A stretch of 47,395 nt of DNA from Streptomyces sp. AC558_RSS880 (lineage in GTDB: Bacteria > Actinomycetota > Actinomycetes > Streptomycetales > Streptomycetaceae), in the NCBI RefSeq assembly GCF_019049255.1, contig NZ_JAGMUJ010000216.1:10648-58042 (forward strand). Direction: 5' to 3'. The notes under the pieces were generated by a model. That model was not told where the DNA came from. It saw nothing but the letters and a program-made list of their open reading frames with translations, and searched no databases. The number at the start of each line of letters is the position of its first letter. Positions within the stretch are counted from its first letter, which is position 1. Below, one piece after another: positions 8,860 through 17,441 of the stretch. Both the position numbers and the translations under genes were made by a program.

Positions 8860-9503
8860 GTGGAGGCTCCCTTCGTCGAAGCGGTGCGGGTGAAGTGCAG
8901 GTCGGTGATGCGGCCGTCGCTGTAGGTGCCGCCGCGGTCGGCACCCGCCCACACCAGATGCACCACCGCCCGGTCCGGCCGGCCGCCGCGACGGGCGATG
9001 GCGGCCTGGATACGGAAGCGAGCGGTGGAGAACGCCGGCGCGACCGTCTCCTGCCGGACGAAGTACGCGGGCCACCGGTCGCGGCCCTCACCCGTCGCGT
9101 CGGCCCGCAGCAGTGCCCGGCCGGCCGTGAGTAGCTGCCGCTCATCACCGGCCGGAAGGTCGGCGGGCCACGCGTCCTCCAGGGTCTGCTGGATGGCCCG
9201 GTCACCGGCCGCGCCTTCTCCGCGTGGCGGCAGCATCGAGGCAGGCGCCGATCGGCTCGGTGCAGAGGCGGTCGCGCGAGCTGAACGGGAAGCCGGCGGG
9301 GCACTGCCGGTGAAGTGACGCCCGGCAGCGGGTTTTGAGGAACGCACAGGCGGGGTGGCAGGAGCGGTCGCTGCATCCGCAGGGGCCGGCGTGGTGGGTG
9401 GGTGCGGCATGGCCAGCAGGACAAGCCCGGCGACTGCCAGGACCATGGCGGTGATTGCCAGCGGACGCGGCGAGCGCGGCGTGTACGGCGAGGATGGGGT
9501 CAT
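8835..9503 (-). CDS. Single-pass membrane protein of the conjugation operon
   Basis: A 222-residue protein with one N-terminal membrane segment (AITAMVLAVAGLVLLAM), a long Ala/Pro/Ser-rich extracytoplasmic linker, and a C-terminal folded part (AIQQTLEDAWPADLPAG, RFRIQAAIARRGG, AVVHLVWAGADRGG). The start ATG overlaps the stop of the wall-hydrolase gene as ATGA, and its end overlaps the start of the coupling ATPase. The C-terminal beta pattern resembles small periplasmic or wall-spanning domains, but I recognise no named family. Placement between the peptidoglycan hydrolase and the ATPase suggests a structural part of the transfer channel outside the membrane. Confidence 0.75.
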   Translation of the reverse strand: MTPSSPYTPRSPRPLAITAMVLAVAGLVLLAMPHPPTTPAPADAATAPATPPVRSSKPAAGRHFTGSAPPASRSARATASAPSRSAPASMLPPRGEGAAGDRAIQQTLEDAWPADLPAGDERQLLTAGRALLRADATGEGRDRWPAYFVRQETVAPAFSTARFRIQAAIARRGGRPDRAVVHLVWAGADRGGTYSDGRITDLHFTRTASTKGASTWVPQPRT

Positions 9504-10657
9504 AACAGGCGGGCTCCTCCCGCGTAGCCGGATATGGCGTCGATGGGGTCCAGGCGGACGACGGCGCCGGGCCGGGGGGCGTTGATCATTCGGCCGCCGC
9601 CGAGGTAGATGCCGACGTGGTAGATCGTCGAGTCCCGCCCGGGCGCGTAGGCGTAGAAGACCAGGTCACCGGGCTTGAGCGCCCGGGTACCGCCGCTGGC
9701 GGGGATCCGCCGTCCCACACCCGCCTGGGCGGCAGCGGTGCGCGGCAGACGGATCCCGGCTTTGGCGTAGGCGTAGACGGTCAGGCCCGAGCAGTCGAAG
9801 CCTTTGATGGCCGTGCCGCTTTTGCCGCTGGGGGAGCAGCAGATCCCGTAGGAGGGGCCGTTCGCGTTGCCGCCGCCCCACGAGTACGGCACCCCCCGCT
9901 GGGCGAGGGCCGCCTCGATCACGGTGCGAACCTTGCCGGACACGTCCTTCAGGTCGGGGCTCTTGGCGGCCGTGGTGTACTGGTCGATCCAGCCCAGCAC
10001 GTTGGCCACGTATGCGTTGGAGCGGTTGTACTGGAAGATCGCTGCTTTGAGCTGGGAGCGCTGGCCCAGGTCGCGCCCGTTGCCGCACAGGTAGATCGCG
10101 GCGCCGAGGGCAGCATCGTCGGCGTTGTGCGGATCAGCCGTGCCGTCGCCGTTGGCGTCCTGGCCGACGCCTTCCCAGGTGGAGGGCAGGAACTGGAACG
10201 GGCCGACCGCGCGTTCCCCGGATGCGGTGCCGTCGTAGCGGCCGTTGTCGGTGTCGGGGAAGACGGTGGTGTTGCCGCCGGCGCCGGAGCCGTTGAGGAG
10301 CACCCCGTAGATCTTCGGACGGATGTCCCCGCTCGCGCTGACGGTGCGACCGGTGGCGTGGTTGGACTCGACCTTGGCGATCCCGGCCAGGACCGGCCAG
10401 CGCATGCCCCGGCACCGGGGCACGTGCCGACCCACTCGCTGCACGGCGTTCTTGTACGCGGCGAGCATGCGCGGCGGAATGTCCGCCGCCGTACCGCCGT
10501 CGACGACGGTGCCGTCGCCGTTCGCGGCGTTCTGCAGCGCGACATAGGCACTGATCACGTTCGAGACTGGAGCTGCACAGCACACTGCGGACAACAGCAC
10601 CACCACACCGACGCACCCCCACCGCCCCAGGCAGCGCCGAGTTGGCCTTGGCCTCAC
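9500..10657 (-). CDS. Bifunctional lytic transglycosylase / NlpC-P60 peptidoglycan hydrolase
   Basis: A 385-residue exported enzyme that should open the cell wall for conjugation. After an N-terminal signal anchor (WGCVGVVVLLSAVCCAAP), a transglycosylase (GH23-like) domain carries the catalytic-type Glu in IAKVESNHATG (about residue 96) and GPFQFLPSTWEGVGQDANGD. The NlpC/P60 domain has Cys in KGFDCSGLTVYAYAKAG (about 288) and His in YHVGIYLGGGRMINAP (about 346). Transglycosylase plus NlpC/P60 is the standard pairing in Gram-positive type IV systems (VirB1/TcpG-like). GTG 10657 overlaps the previous stop as GTGA, and the end overlaps the next start as ATGA. Confidence 0.92.
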   Translation of the reverse strand: MRPRPTRRCLGRWGCVGVVVLLSAVCCAAPVSNVISAYVALQNAANGDGTVVDGGTAADIPPRMLAAYKNAVQRVGRHVPRCRGMRWPVLAGIAKVESNHATGRTVSASGDIRPKIYGVLLNGSGAGGNTTVFPDTDNGRYDGTASGERAVGPFQFLPSTWEGVGQDANGDGTADPHNADDAALGAAIYLCGNGRDLGQRSQLKAAIFQYNRSNAYVANVLGWIDQYTTAAKSPDLKDVSGKVRTVIEAALAQRGVPYSWGGGNANGPSYGICCSPSGKSGTAIKGFDCSGLTVYAYAKAGIRLPRTAAAQAGVGRRIPASGGTRALKPGDLVFYAYAPGRDSTIYHVGIYLGGGRMINAPRPGAVVRLDPIDAISGYAGGARLL

Positions 10658-13455
10658 TCCTGCTCACCGCCCTCGGGCGCCCCGGATGATCGCTGTCGGT
10701 CTCGCTCCTGGCGCAGCCGTTCGGCCTCGGGCGCGGTCCTGCGCATCAGCTCCTGCATGCGGGCGCGGGCCTCATCGCGCGCACGGCTGTTCGCGTTGCC
10801 GCCGCCGGGAAGCACCGGCCCCTGCTCCCCCGAGCCGGTACCGCTCGGGAGCCGGTTCGGGGACGTCGCTGGCGCGCTCGCTGGCGTGGTGCTGCCTTGG
10901 GCTGAGGACGCCGACGTGCTGCTGCGTGTAGAGGAGGACTGAGGGCTGCTCGTGACACTGCCAGCGCTTGCCGTCTGTTGCGGGGTGTTCGGCCGTCGGC
11001 CGGGAGCCGACGCCGATGCGGTAGGGAGCCGGCGGGCGCCCGACGGCGCAGAGCTGTCAGGGACGTCAGGGTTCTCCCGCAGCGCGCGGGAGATCTGCCG
11101 GGCGGTGCCGCTCCAGGCCCGGCTGTCCTCGCGAACGGTGTTGCCCCACACCCGCACCTGCTGGCGGGCGTCCCTGGAGTAGCGCGAACCGGCTGCCTTG
11201 GCCTGACGGGCAGTGGCCGGCAGGCCGATGGTCGCCCCGTAGGCGGCCCGGCCGCCGCGGTGCAGGATGCGGTAGCCGCGAAGGCGCACGAGCCGGTTGT
11301 GGGCGCGGGTGGACAGCAGGGTGCGGTCGGCATGCTGGTCGTGCAGGATCTCACCTGTGGCTGTGTTGATGATCTGGCCGTCGTCGTCGCGGTAGCGGTC
11401 GCGCGGGCCGCCGGGCCTGTGCGCTCCTGCGCCCGGGCCTGCCAGCCCGCCGCTGCCCGGCCTGCCCGGTTCTTGACCGGGCTGGCCGTCGGCGTGCGGT
11501 TCGTCACCGTCAGCTGTGGGCTTTTGCCACTTGGCCAGCTGCTCCCTGTCTGGACGCTTGCCGATCAGTAACCAGTGGCCGCCCTTCGCGCCCAGTCGCA
11601 CTCCCAGCCCACCCACAGCTGCCGCCGCGGTCAGTGGGGCGAGTCCGCGCCCGGCCTCGGCGCTCGCGTCGGCGAGGATCCGTCCGGTGTTGACGGGCAT
11701 GCCTGCCCCGTCGACCAGGGAGCCGAGGGCGCCCATGAGCCGCTGCCGGGTGCCGAGCATCCCGAACCGGCCGCCCCCGCCGCCGGTGAAGGCGCGCAAG
11801 CTCCCGCCGTAACCGCCCAGCGCAGCAGGCGAGTTCATGGCGAGTGCGGCGCCGAGCTCGGAGGTGTCGCCGGGCATGTGGGTGCCGCCGACCTTGGCGT
11901 AGCGCATCCGCATGGCCATACGCCGCCCGAAGGAGGCGATCCCGGTCAGGAGCCTGCGGTGCCCGGCCGCGCCCGCGACGGCCAGGACGTCGATCAGCAG
12001 GATCCGCTCCACCATCAAGTCGGGCCCGTCGGTGATGGTGGCGTCCATGGCGATGCCGAAGAATGGGATGAACGCACAGATCCCGACCACGGTCAGGACC
12101 GAGATGCCCCAGATCGACAGCCATTTCCACACGGACTGGCGTGCGGGCCCGGGCAGCATGCCGGCGATGAAGGCGATACCACCCGCAGCCGCGGCCGCCA
12201 CGCAGATGCCCTGGGTGCCCAGCAGCACGATGGCGCTGGAGAGCAGCATGCCGCAGATGAACAGCGCGGCGATCAGTAGCAGAAAGGCTCCGCCGAGCCG
12301 CCACCAGGTCGGCTTCTCGGCGTAGGCGGCGCATGCCTTGCCGACATCGCCGGCCTGCTTCATATCGGCGAGGAACTCGGCGAACTCGTGGTCCTCGTCG
12401 GTGACGGCGGCGTCCTCCAGCTCCCTACTTAGTCCCGGGGGCAGGGCCTCGCTTGGCTTCGAGCCGAGGGGGTCGTCCTCGCTGCGGACACCCTCCTCGT
12501 AGGGGCGCTCACAGTACTCTCTGGCAGGCCCCTTGATCTTCCTGCAGATGTCCTTTCCACGGTCCGAGACCTGGACGTCTCCCGCCTTGTAGCCACCGCT
12601 GACCCATCTGAGATGGACGGCGTAGGCTTTGAGATCGGAGCTGTTGGCGGGGTCGAGAATCCGGCCGTACTGGAGAAGCATGTAGGGCTTGACGATCAGG
12701 GCGTTGGTGACCGAGTCCTGGATGGGGCGGGCCACCGCCGCTGAGGAGACTGGCCCTTCGCCTTCACGCTTCCCGCACGCGAATTCGGCGTTGCCTGTCA
12801 TGCGGGAGCACGGGTCGTAGCTGGAGAGCTTGCCGCCCCAGTCGTAGGAGTTGACGCTCTGCTGGGCGACCTCGGCGGCCACCTGCTGGGACTGTCCCAG
12901 CGGGCCCCCTGTGCTGAGCAGGGTGTCGGGGCGGATGAGAGCCGAGGCGGCGATTGCCCCGATGAGAAGGGTGAGGAGTATTTCGCCCAGGCCGCGGCCG
13001 ACCCGCCCGCGCACGATCATGAATCCGGCGAACGCGAATGCCCAGGCCAGCAGCAGACCCTTCAGCCCGAGCGTGTCAACCACTACGGTGTCGTAGGTGT
13101 CGGCGACCTTCTGCGCCGGAGAGGTGAGGATCTTCAGTAGCGGAAACCGGAACGCCACCTCGATCGCCCACCCGGCGAGACCGGCCAGCAGCCGGATCAG
13201 TGTGAACAGCCCCGACAGCGCGAACGTCAAAGCCTGGGATTTGAAAGCCAGGATGGAGCCACCCGAAGCGTTCAGCTCGTAGCCGTCGATCGGCACACCC
13301 TCGGAGGAGTCGATGTTCAGCGGCTCGAGCAGGCCCTCACTCTCACCGTTGCTGCCCGCCGCGTAGACGACCTGGCTGTTGACCATGACGAACACGACGG
13401 TGAGCAGCGCAACGAAACCGGCTGAGCGCAGCGTGCCGCGGTCTGCACGCACCAT
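10654..13455 (-). CDS. VirB6/TrbL-like polytopic conjugation channel protein
   Basis: A 933-residue protein from ATG 13455, overlapping the previous stop as TGATG. An N-terminal signal-like helix (GFVALLTVVFVMVNSQVVYA) precedes several membrane segments: FALSGLFTLIRLLAGLAGW, LLLAWAFAFAGFMIV, LLTLLIGAIAASALI, and a later block including FLLLIAALFICGMLLSSAIV, AAAAAGGIAFIAGML and SVLTVVGICAFIPFFGIAM. A cysteine-bearing loop contains DICRKIKGPAREYCERP, which recurs in the next small gene. About 300 C-terminal residues are Gly/Ser/Pro/Arg-rich and low in complexity. This layout fits VirB6/TrbL/TcpH-type inner-membrane channel components. The disordered tail may be cytoplasmic and contact the ATPases, which is inference. 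Confidence 0.82.
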   Translation of the reverse strand: MVRADRGTLRSAGFVALLTVVFVMVNSQVVYAAGSNGESEGLLEPLNIDSSEGVPIDGYELNASGGSILAFKSQALTFALSGLFTLIRLLAGLAGWAIEVAFRFPLLKILTSPAQKVADTYDTVVVDTLGLKGLLLAWAFAFAGFMIVRGRVGRGLGEILLTLLIGAIAASALIRPDTLLSTGGPLGQSQQVAAEVAQQSVNSYDWGGKLSSYDPCSRMTGNAEFACGKREGEGPVSSAAVARPIQDSVTNALIVKPYMLLQYGRILDPANSSDLKAYAVHLRWVSGGYKAGDVQVSDRGKDICRKIKGPAREYCERPYEEGVRSEDDPLGSKPSEALPPGLSRELEDAAVTDEDHEFAEFLADMKQAGDVGKACAAYAEKPTWWRLGGAFLLLIAALFICGMLLSSAIVLLGTQGICVAAAAAGGIAFIAGMLPGPARQSVWKWLSIWGISVLTVVGICAFIPFFGIAMDATITDGPDLMVERILLIDVLAVAGAAGHRRLLTGIASFGRRMAMRMRYAKVGGTHMPGDTSELGAALAMNSPAALGGYGGSLRAFTGGGGGRFGMLGTRQRLMGALGSLVDGAGMPVNTGRILADASAEAGRGLAPLTAAAAVGGLGVRLGAKGGHWLLIGKRPDREQLAKWQKPTADGDEPHADGQPGQEPGRPGSGGLAGPGAGAHRPGGPRDRYRDDDGQIINTATGEILHDQHADRTLLSTRAHNRLVRLRGYRILHRGGRAAYGATIGLPATARQAKAAGSRYSRDARQQVRVWGNTVREDSRAWSGTARQISRALRENPDVPDSSAPSGARRLPTASASAPGRRPNTPQQTASAGSVTSSPQSSSTRSSTSASSAQGSTTPASAPATSPNRLPSGTGSGEQGPVLPGGGNANSRARDEARARMQELMRRTAPEAERLRQERDRQRSSGAPEGGEQE

Positions 13456-13814
13456 CAGCCCCGCCCTCGTCCCGCCGTGTTCCGTCCCCGCCACAGCACC
13501 AGGGCGGCCAGACCCGCTCCAGCCGGCACCAGCCTCCACCACGCCGTCCCGCTCGCCTCGTGGTGCCCGGCGGAGGCGGAGGCCGCGGTGCCGCGTTTGC
13601 AGTACTCCTTGGCCGGGCCCACGATCGGGCCGCACGGGTCGTGCCGGGCGGGATGGTCCTCGGCGGCGAAGGCCTGCCCGGTGCGCGGCCACCACGCCTC
13701 CGGCAGGCTCACCGACAGCACCAGGACGAGCACGCCGACGGCCATGACGATGACGGTGAGGACGCTCGCGGCAGTGGCGATGCGCCGGGAGCGGCTGGGG
13801 GAGAAAGAGCTCAT
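13455..13814 (-). CDS. Small two-helix membrane protein with GPAKEYC motif
   Basis: A 119-residue protein with an N-terminal hydrophobic helix (VLTVIVMAVGVLVLVLSVSL), an exposed middle with CGPIVGPAKEYCKRG, and a second hydrophobic helix near the end (LVPAGAGLAALVLW). The two cysteines around GPAKEYC could form a disulfide outside the membrane. A similar motif (KGPAREYCERP) occurs in the adjacent VirB6-like protein, hinting at a shared fold or interaction site. The ATG overlaps the VirB4 stop as ATGA and its stop overlaps the next start. The family name is unknown to me. A structural role in the transfer complex is inferred from position. Confidence 0.75.
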   Translation of the reverse strand: MSSFSPSRSRRIATAASVLTVIVMAVGVLVLVLSVSLPEAWWPRTGQAFAAEDHPARHDPCGPIVGPAKEYCKRGTAASASAGHHEASGTAWWRLVPAGAGLAALVLWRGRNTAGRGRG

Positions 13815-16513
13815 GCGAGGGGTTCCTCTGGACGGCCACCTGAACGATCACCAGTGGTGGCACCGGCGAGCGGCGCGGATGCGGGAGTGGGGGCGGTGGG
13901 GCGGTGTCCCGGTGTGGTGGTGATGGACGTGGCGATGCGCGCGATGCGAGGGATGACGGCCTTGACCCGGCCGGTGTTCTGCCGTGGGCAGGTCAGCAGG
14001 AACTCGCCCTCCCGGCCCTTCTGGCCAACCGGCGACAGGCCGGTGGTCACCAGCCGCAGCAGCTCCGGGTCGGTGGGGTCCAGGCCGACGAACTCCAGCC
14101 CGCGCCGGGCGCGTTCGCGGTCGGTGGTGCGGGCCAGCGCCCGGTAGGCCATCAGCCCGCGGTCCGGGCCCAGTTCTTCGGCGTCGTGGGAGCCGGCGAT
14201 CAGGCCGGCGCCGTGCTTGCGGCCGTCGTGGAGGATCTCGTGGACCAACGCGGTGCCCTCGGCGGAGGAGGTGAGCCAGTACAGCTCGTCCAGCACCACC
14301 GCGGTGAACCGCTCAGGGTCCTCGAACGCGGTCTGCCGGGCGATCGCCGCGATCAGGTAGAGCACCGCGCGGCCGATCAGTGCCTCCAGCGGCTGCTGGT
14401 GCAGCACCTCCGGCTTGTCGAACGCGGCCTTGGGCGGCAGCTTCAGCCCCGTGGTCGTGATCACGATCATGTCGCAGGCGCTGGAGGCGTCCAGCCGCAC
14501 CGGCGGCAGCGCCGGGTTGAACACCATGGCCGCCAGCGGATTGCTGGCCACCACCTTGATGAGGCCGGCCAGAGTGGCGGCCGCGTCCTGCCGCTTGCCC
14601 GCCTCCCGCGTGGCCATCTCCTGAAGGACTTCCAGCACGCGGTGCATCGACGGCTGCTCGCCGGCGGCGGCCTGCTCCACGGCGTGGTGCAGTACCTCGC
14701 CGCTGGTGGACATCGGCCCGATGCCGAGTTGCAGCGTCAGATAGGACAGGGCGTAGTGACGCCCCTCCGGCCCGGTGAACATGCGCAGCGGGTCGATGGA
14801 CACCTCCGCCTGAGCGGCGTCGATGATCTGGCAGCGGCCCGCGGCGGCGGTGCGTGCGAAGGTCGCCCACTCGCGTACCGGAGTGCGGTCGATACAGATC
14901 GCGACCCCGCCGCGGGCCCACACCGCTTCGGCGATCAGCTTCTCCAGCACGCTCTTGCCGGCGCCCAGGTCACCAACGATGCCCATGGACGCGGAGGCGT
15001 CCTGCTTCGGCGCATCGGCCACATTGATCATCACCGGGCGGGTGGTGCCGCAGTCCAGATCGATCCCCAGGAACATGCCGTTGGGATCACCGACCTCCGC
15101 GGCGGTGAAGGCTCCGCCCAACGCCCAGTCTTCGGAGAGCTGGTGCTGGGTGAACTCGCGCACCACCCCGGGCCGCACCGTTGCGGGCAGGCCCAGCGTG
15201 AACAGGGCCTCCTGCAGACCGACCGGGCGCACCGCCCGGTAGTCGGCGCCGCCCAGCAGCGCCGACAAGGCCCGCGCGCGGGCATCACAGATCGCGGCGG
15301 TCGGCCCCCACACCGTCAGCACGGTGACGGACTGCACCTCGACCTCCACGCTGGTGCGGGACAGGCGGGCGTCCAGCTCACCCAGATCACGGGCGGCCTC
15401 CGTGAGCGAGGCCGGCATCCCCGTCGGACGGGCGTCATACTGGTCGGCCTGGTCGATTAACTCAGTCCTCTTGCGCCGCACCTGATCACGGGCCTTCTCC
15501 GCCGGCACCAGCGTGAGGTCGATGGTGTAGTCGACGGGAAAGTCGAGGGTCTCCAGCTGGGCGAACAGATCAGCGGCATCCTGGCTGACGGCGGGCGGGC
15601 ACTCGGCCAGCACCAGCTGCGCCTGGTAACCCACCCCAGCATCGGACTCCACCTGCAGCCACCGCCGTCTGAGCGGAGACGATGCCTTCAACCGCCACCA
15701 CGCCTTGCCGCCCGACCGCGTCAGCTGACCTGCGCCGTTCAGCTCGTCGACGTCGTCGAGTGCGGGGTCGATGCCGCCCTCCTGCAGGCGCACTTGGCCG
15801 AGGTCGGCGTAGCTGGGGGAGTGCAGCACCCCGCTGCGGACCTGCCCGCCGTACAGCTCGCTCGTCTGGGCTTCGGTCAGCAGTGGCTCGGGCGTGCCGC
15901 GGTGCAGGGCGTGCTGGACCATCCACACGATCTCCGCCGGACGGGCCGGGCGGAAGGCGATGCCGCCGGCGAGCGCGGCCTCCACGCGGGAGGCCTGCTC
16001 GCGGTAGGCGGTCACCTCGCGCCGGGCCACGGGAGCGGTCCGCATGCCCAGCATCGGGGCGACGTCCGCCCACATCGCTCCCAGCGAGGCAGCCAGTTGC
16101 CCGCCCGCGGCATCGTTGTGCAGTGGTACGGCCAGCCAGAGGGTGCGGCGGTGCATCTCCTGGCTGCCCAGCAGGTCCAGGGTGGCTTCGACGTTCTCCA
16201 CCCACGGATGCGGCTCCCCGTCCGGCGCCTGCCCCGCGGGTTCGATGCCCTCGATCATGCGCAGGGCGATCTCCCCGGCATCGACCTGCGCGCACAGCCC
16301 GAACAGGCGCGGCGCCCCGGACAGCGAACGCACCAGATGCGTGATCCTGGCGAGTTGTTCGTCGCGGACCGCGGCCGGCACATAGGTGCCCTGCACGCTC
16401 TCCTCGCGACGTCCCTGCGCGTCGGGGCCCGGGTGCAGCCGGTAGACGGCCCACACGCTGCCGTGCGTGGACCACACCAAGTGCCCGGCGATGTGACGGA
16501 TCGGCACCCTCAC
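13811..16513 (-). CDS. VirB4/TcpF-like type IV secretion ATPase
   Basis: A 900-residue ATPase. GTG 16513 overlaps the previous stop as GTGA; the open frame reaches further upstream but overlaps that gene. The N-terminal half is the VirB4-type domain (IRHIAGHLVWSTHGSVWAVY and conserved Trp/Arg-rich blocks). Walker A (GIVGDLGAGKSVLEKL) is at about residue 515 and Walker B (AVVLDELYWLTSS) at about 740, followed by a sensor-like LIAGSHDAEELGPDRG. VirB4 proteins energise assembly of the conjugation channel, and they are the best marker of a type IV secretion system. The presence of both this protein and the separate TraD-like ATPase at 6235 makes the system complete for energy supply. Confidence 0.93.
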   Translation of the reverse strand: MRVPIRHIAGHLVWSTHGSVWAVYRLHPGPDAQGRREESVQGTYVPAAVRDEQLARITHLVRSLSGAPRLFGLCAQVDAGEIALRMIEGIEPAGQAPDGEPHPWVENVEATLDLLGSQEMHRRTLWLAVPLHNDAAGGQLAASLGAMWADVAPMLGMRTAPVARREVTAYREQASRVEAALAGGIAFRPARPAEIVWMVQHALHRGTPEPLLTEAQTSELYGGQVRSGVLHSPSYADLGQVRLQEGGIDPALDDVDELNGAGQLTRSGGKAWWRLKASSPLRRRWLQVESDAGVGYQAQLVLAECPPAVSQDAADLFAQLETLDFPVDYTIDLTLVPAEKARDQVRRKRTELIDQADQYDARPTGMPASLTEAARDLGELDARLSRTSVEVEVQSVTVLTVWGPTAAICDARARALSALLGGADYRAVRPVGLQEALFTLGLPATVRPGVVREFTQHQLSEDWALGGAFTAAEVGDPNGMFLGIDLDCGTTRPVMINVADAPKQDASASMGIVGDLGAGKSVLEKLIAEAVWARGGVAICIDRTPVREWATFARTAAAGRCQIIDAAQAEVSIDPLRMFTGPEGRHYALSYLTLQLGIGPMSTSGEVLHHAVEQAAAGEQPSMHRVLEVLQEMATREAGKRQDAAATLAGLIKVVASNPLAAMVFNPALPPVRLDASSACDMIVITTTGLKLPPKAAFDKPEVLHQQPLEALIGRAVLYLIAAIARQTAFEDPERFTAVVLDELYWLTSSAEGTALVHEILHDGRKHGAGLIAGSHDAEELGPDRGLMAYRALARTTDRERARRGLEFVGLDPTDPELLRLVTTGLSPVGQKGREGEFLLTCPRQNTGRVKAVIPRIARIATSITTTPGHRPTAPTPASAPLAGATTGDRSGGRPEEPLA

Positions 16514-17106
16514 CGCACACCCCCACCCTGCTCGGTGAGCGCGAGCAGCCGCTGCACCCCCGAGACCGGCCCCACCGGCTCCTGGCGCGCAGGTGCCGCC
16601 TGGCGCCGCGGCGTGGGCATGCGGGTCACCGAACTCCAGCGCGGCCTCCGGCTGGCAGCGTGCTGCGCGGTCTGATCCGGTACGGCCGCAGGCGACGAAG
16701 AGGGGACAGCGTCGTGCTCGATGGTGGGGGCGCCCTCGAGGGTGAAGCCGCCCAGCAGCGCGCGGGAGGACCGGTCGCGGGCGGCGCGGCCACCGATCCG
16801 GCCGCCGTGCGGCTGCCAGGCCAGCAGCACCCAGCCCAGCGCGGCCTGCAACGGGGCACGGCCCCCGATCTTCGGGCGGCGCGTCGCCCAGACGGCCAGC
16901 ACCCAGGCCGCGATCGGCACCGGCCCCATCCATGACCACAGTGGGATCGTCTTGACCAGCAGGAAGCCGCCGCCGACGGCGACCGCGATCTGCGCCGGGG
17001 TGTAGGGGCCGAGCGGAATCTTCCAGTCAGCGACCTTGCCCAGCACCCACGGATGACGACGAGCCGAGGTGTAGAACCGCCCGACCCGTCCTGCGGCCGC
17101 GCTCAC
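16510..17106 (-). CDS. TcpE/PrgI-like conjugation membrane protein
   Basis: A 198-residue protein whose N-terminal half has two closely spaced membrane segments (AQIAVAVGGGFLLVKTIPLW and VPIAAWVLAVWATRRP) followed by the short basic motif typical of PrgI/TcpE proteins next to VirB4. A third weak hydrophobic stretch (AALGWVLLAWQPHGG) follows. The C-terminal half is Pro/Ala/Arg-rich and probably unstructured. GTG 17106 overlaps the preceding stop (GTGA) and its own stop overlaps the VirB4 start. Small proteins in this position (VirB3/PrgI-like) usually recruit VirB4 to the membrane; that role is inferred from position and topology. Confidence 0.75.
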   Translation of the reverse strand: MSAAAGRVGRFYTSARRHPWVLGKVADWKIPLGPYTPAQIAVAVGGGFLLVKTIPLWSWMGPVPIAAWVLAVWATRRPKIGGRAPLQAALGWVLLAWQPHGGRIGGRAARDRSSRALLGGFTLEGAPTIEHDAVPSSSPAAVPDQTAQHAASRRPRWSSVTRMPTPRRQAAPARQEPVGPVSGVQRLLALTEQGGGVR

Positions 17107-17441
17107 AGCCCACCTCCAGCACCGGCGGAGTGCGCTCGAGCGAGGGGATCGGCACCGCCTGCGGGGCCGGGGATGGCGGGGGCGCCCTGGGCAGGGTTCT
17201 TCACCTCGTCCTCGAACATGTCCGCCAAGTCCTCGCGGGAGTTGTACAGCCCCAGCGCGATGATCATCAGCAGCAGGGCGCCGATGCCGGCCTTCAGGCT
17301 GAACTTCTGGATCATGATGACGACCACCAGCATGATCAGGCCGGCCTGCAGCCCCTTGGTCGCCCAGCCCTCGAACATGGCGATCCAGCCGTCGCCGAGA
17401 TCGTCCAGCTGTCCGGCGAGCACCACACCGTGTTCCTTCAT
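17103..17441 (-). CDS. Small hydrophobic conjugation protein (TcpD/VirB2-like position)
   Basis: A 112-residue protein from ATG 17441, which overlaps the upstream TAA (TAATG). Two hydrophobic stretches, GLQAGLIMLVVVIMIQKF and AGIGALLLMIIALGLYN, are separated by a short basic turn (SLK). An acidic segment (SREDLADMFEDEV) and a Gly/Ala/Pro-rich tail follow. A longer frame to 17540 lies inside the TcpC-like gene and is not needed. Position and topology fit TcpD- or VirB2-like small subunits of Gram-positive transfer systems, although sequence alone does not settle which. Confidence 0.75.
   Translation of the reverse strand: MKEHGVVLAGQLDDLGDGWIAMFEGWATKGLQAGLIMLVVVIMIQKFSLKAGIGALLLMIIALGLYNSREDLADMFEDEVKNPAQGAPAIPGPAGGADPLARAHSAGAGGGL

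Noticed and set aside
9617..10942. Long plus-strand frame opposite the wall-hydrolase gene
   Set aside because: It lies antisense to a gene with clear catalytic motifs; its Gly/Val/Asp-rich composition is the usual reverse-frame product of GC-rich genes.
13904..15460. 518-codon plus-strand frame opposite VirB4
   Set aside because: The minus-strand VirB4 has Walker A and B motifs; the opposite frame has none.
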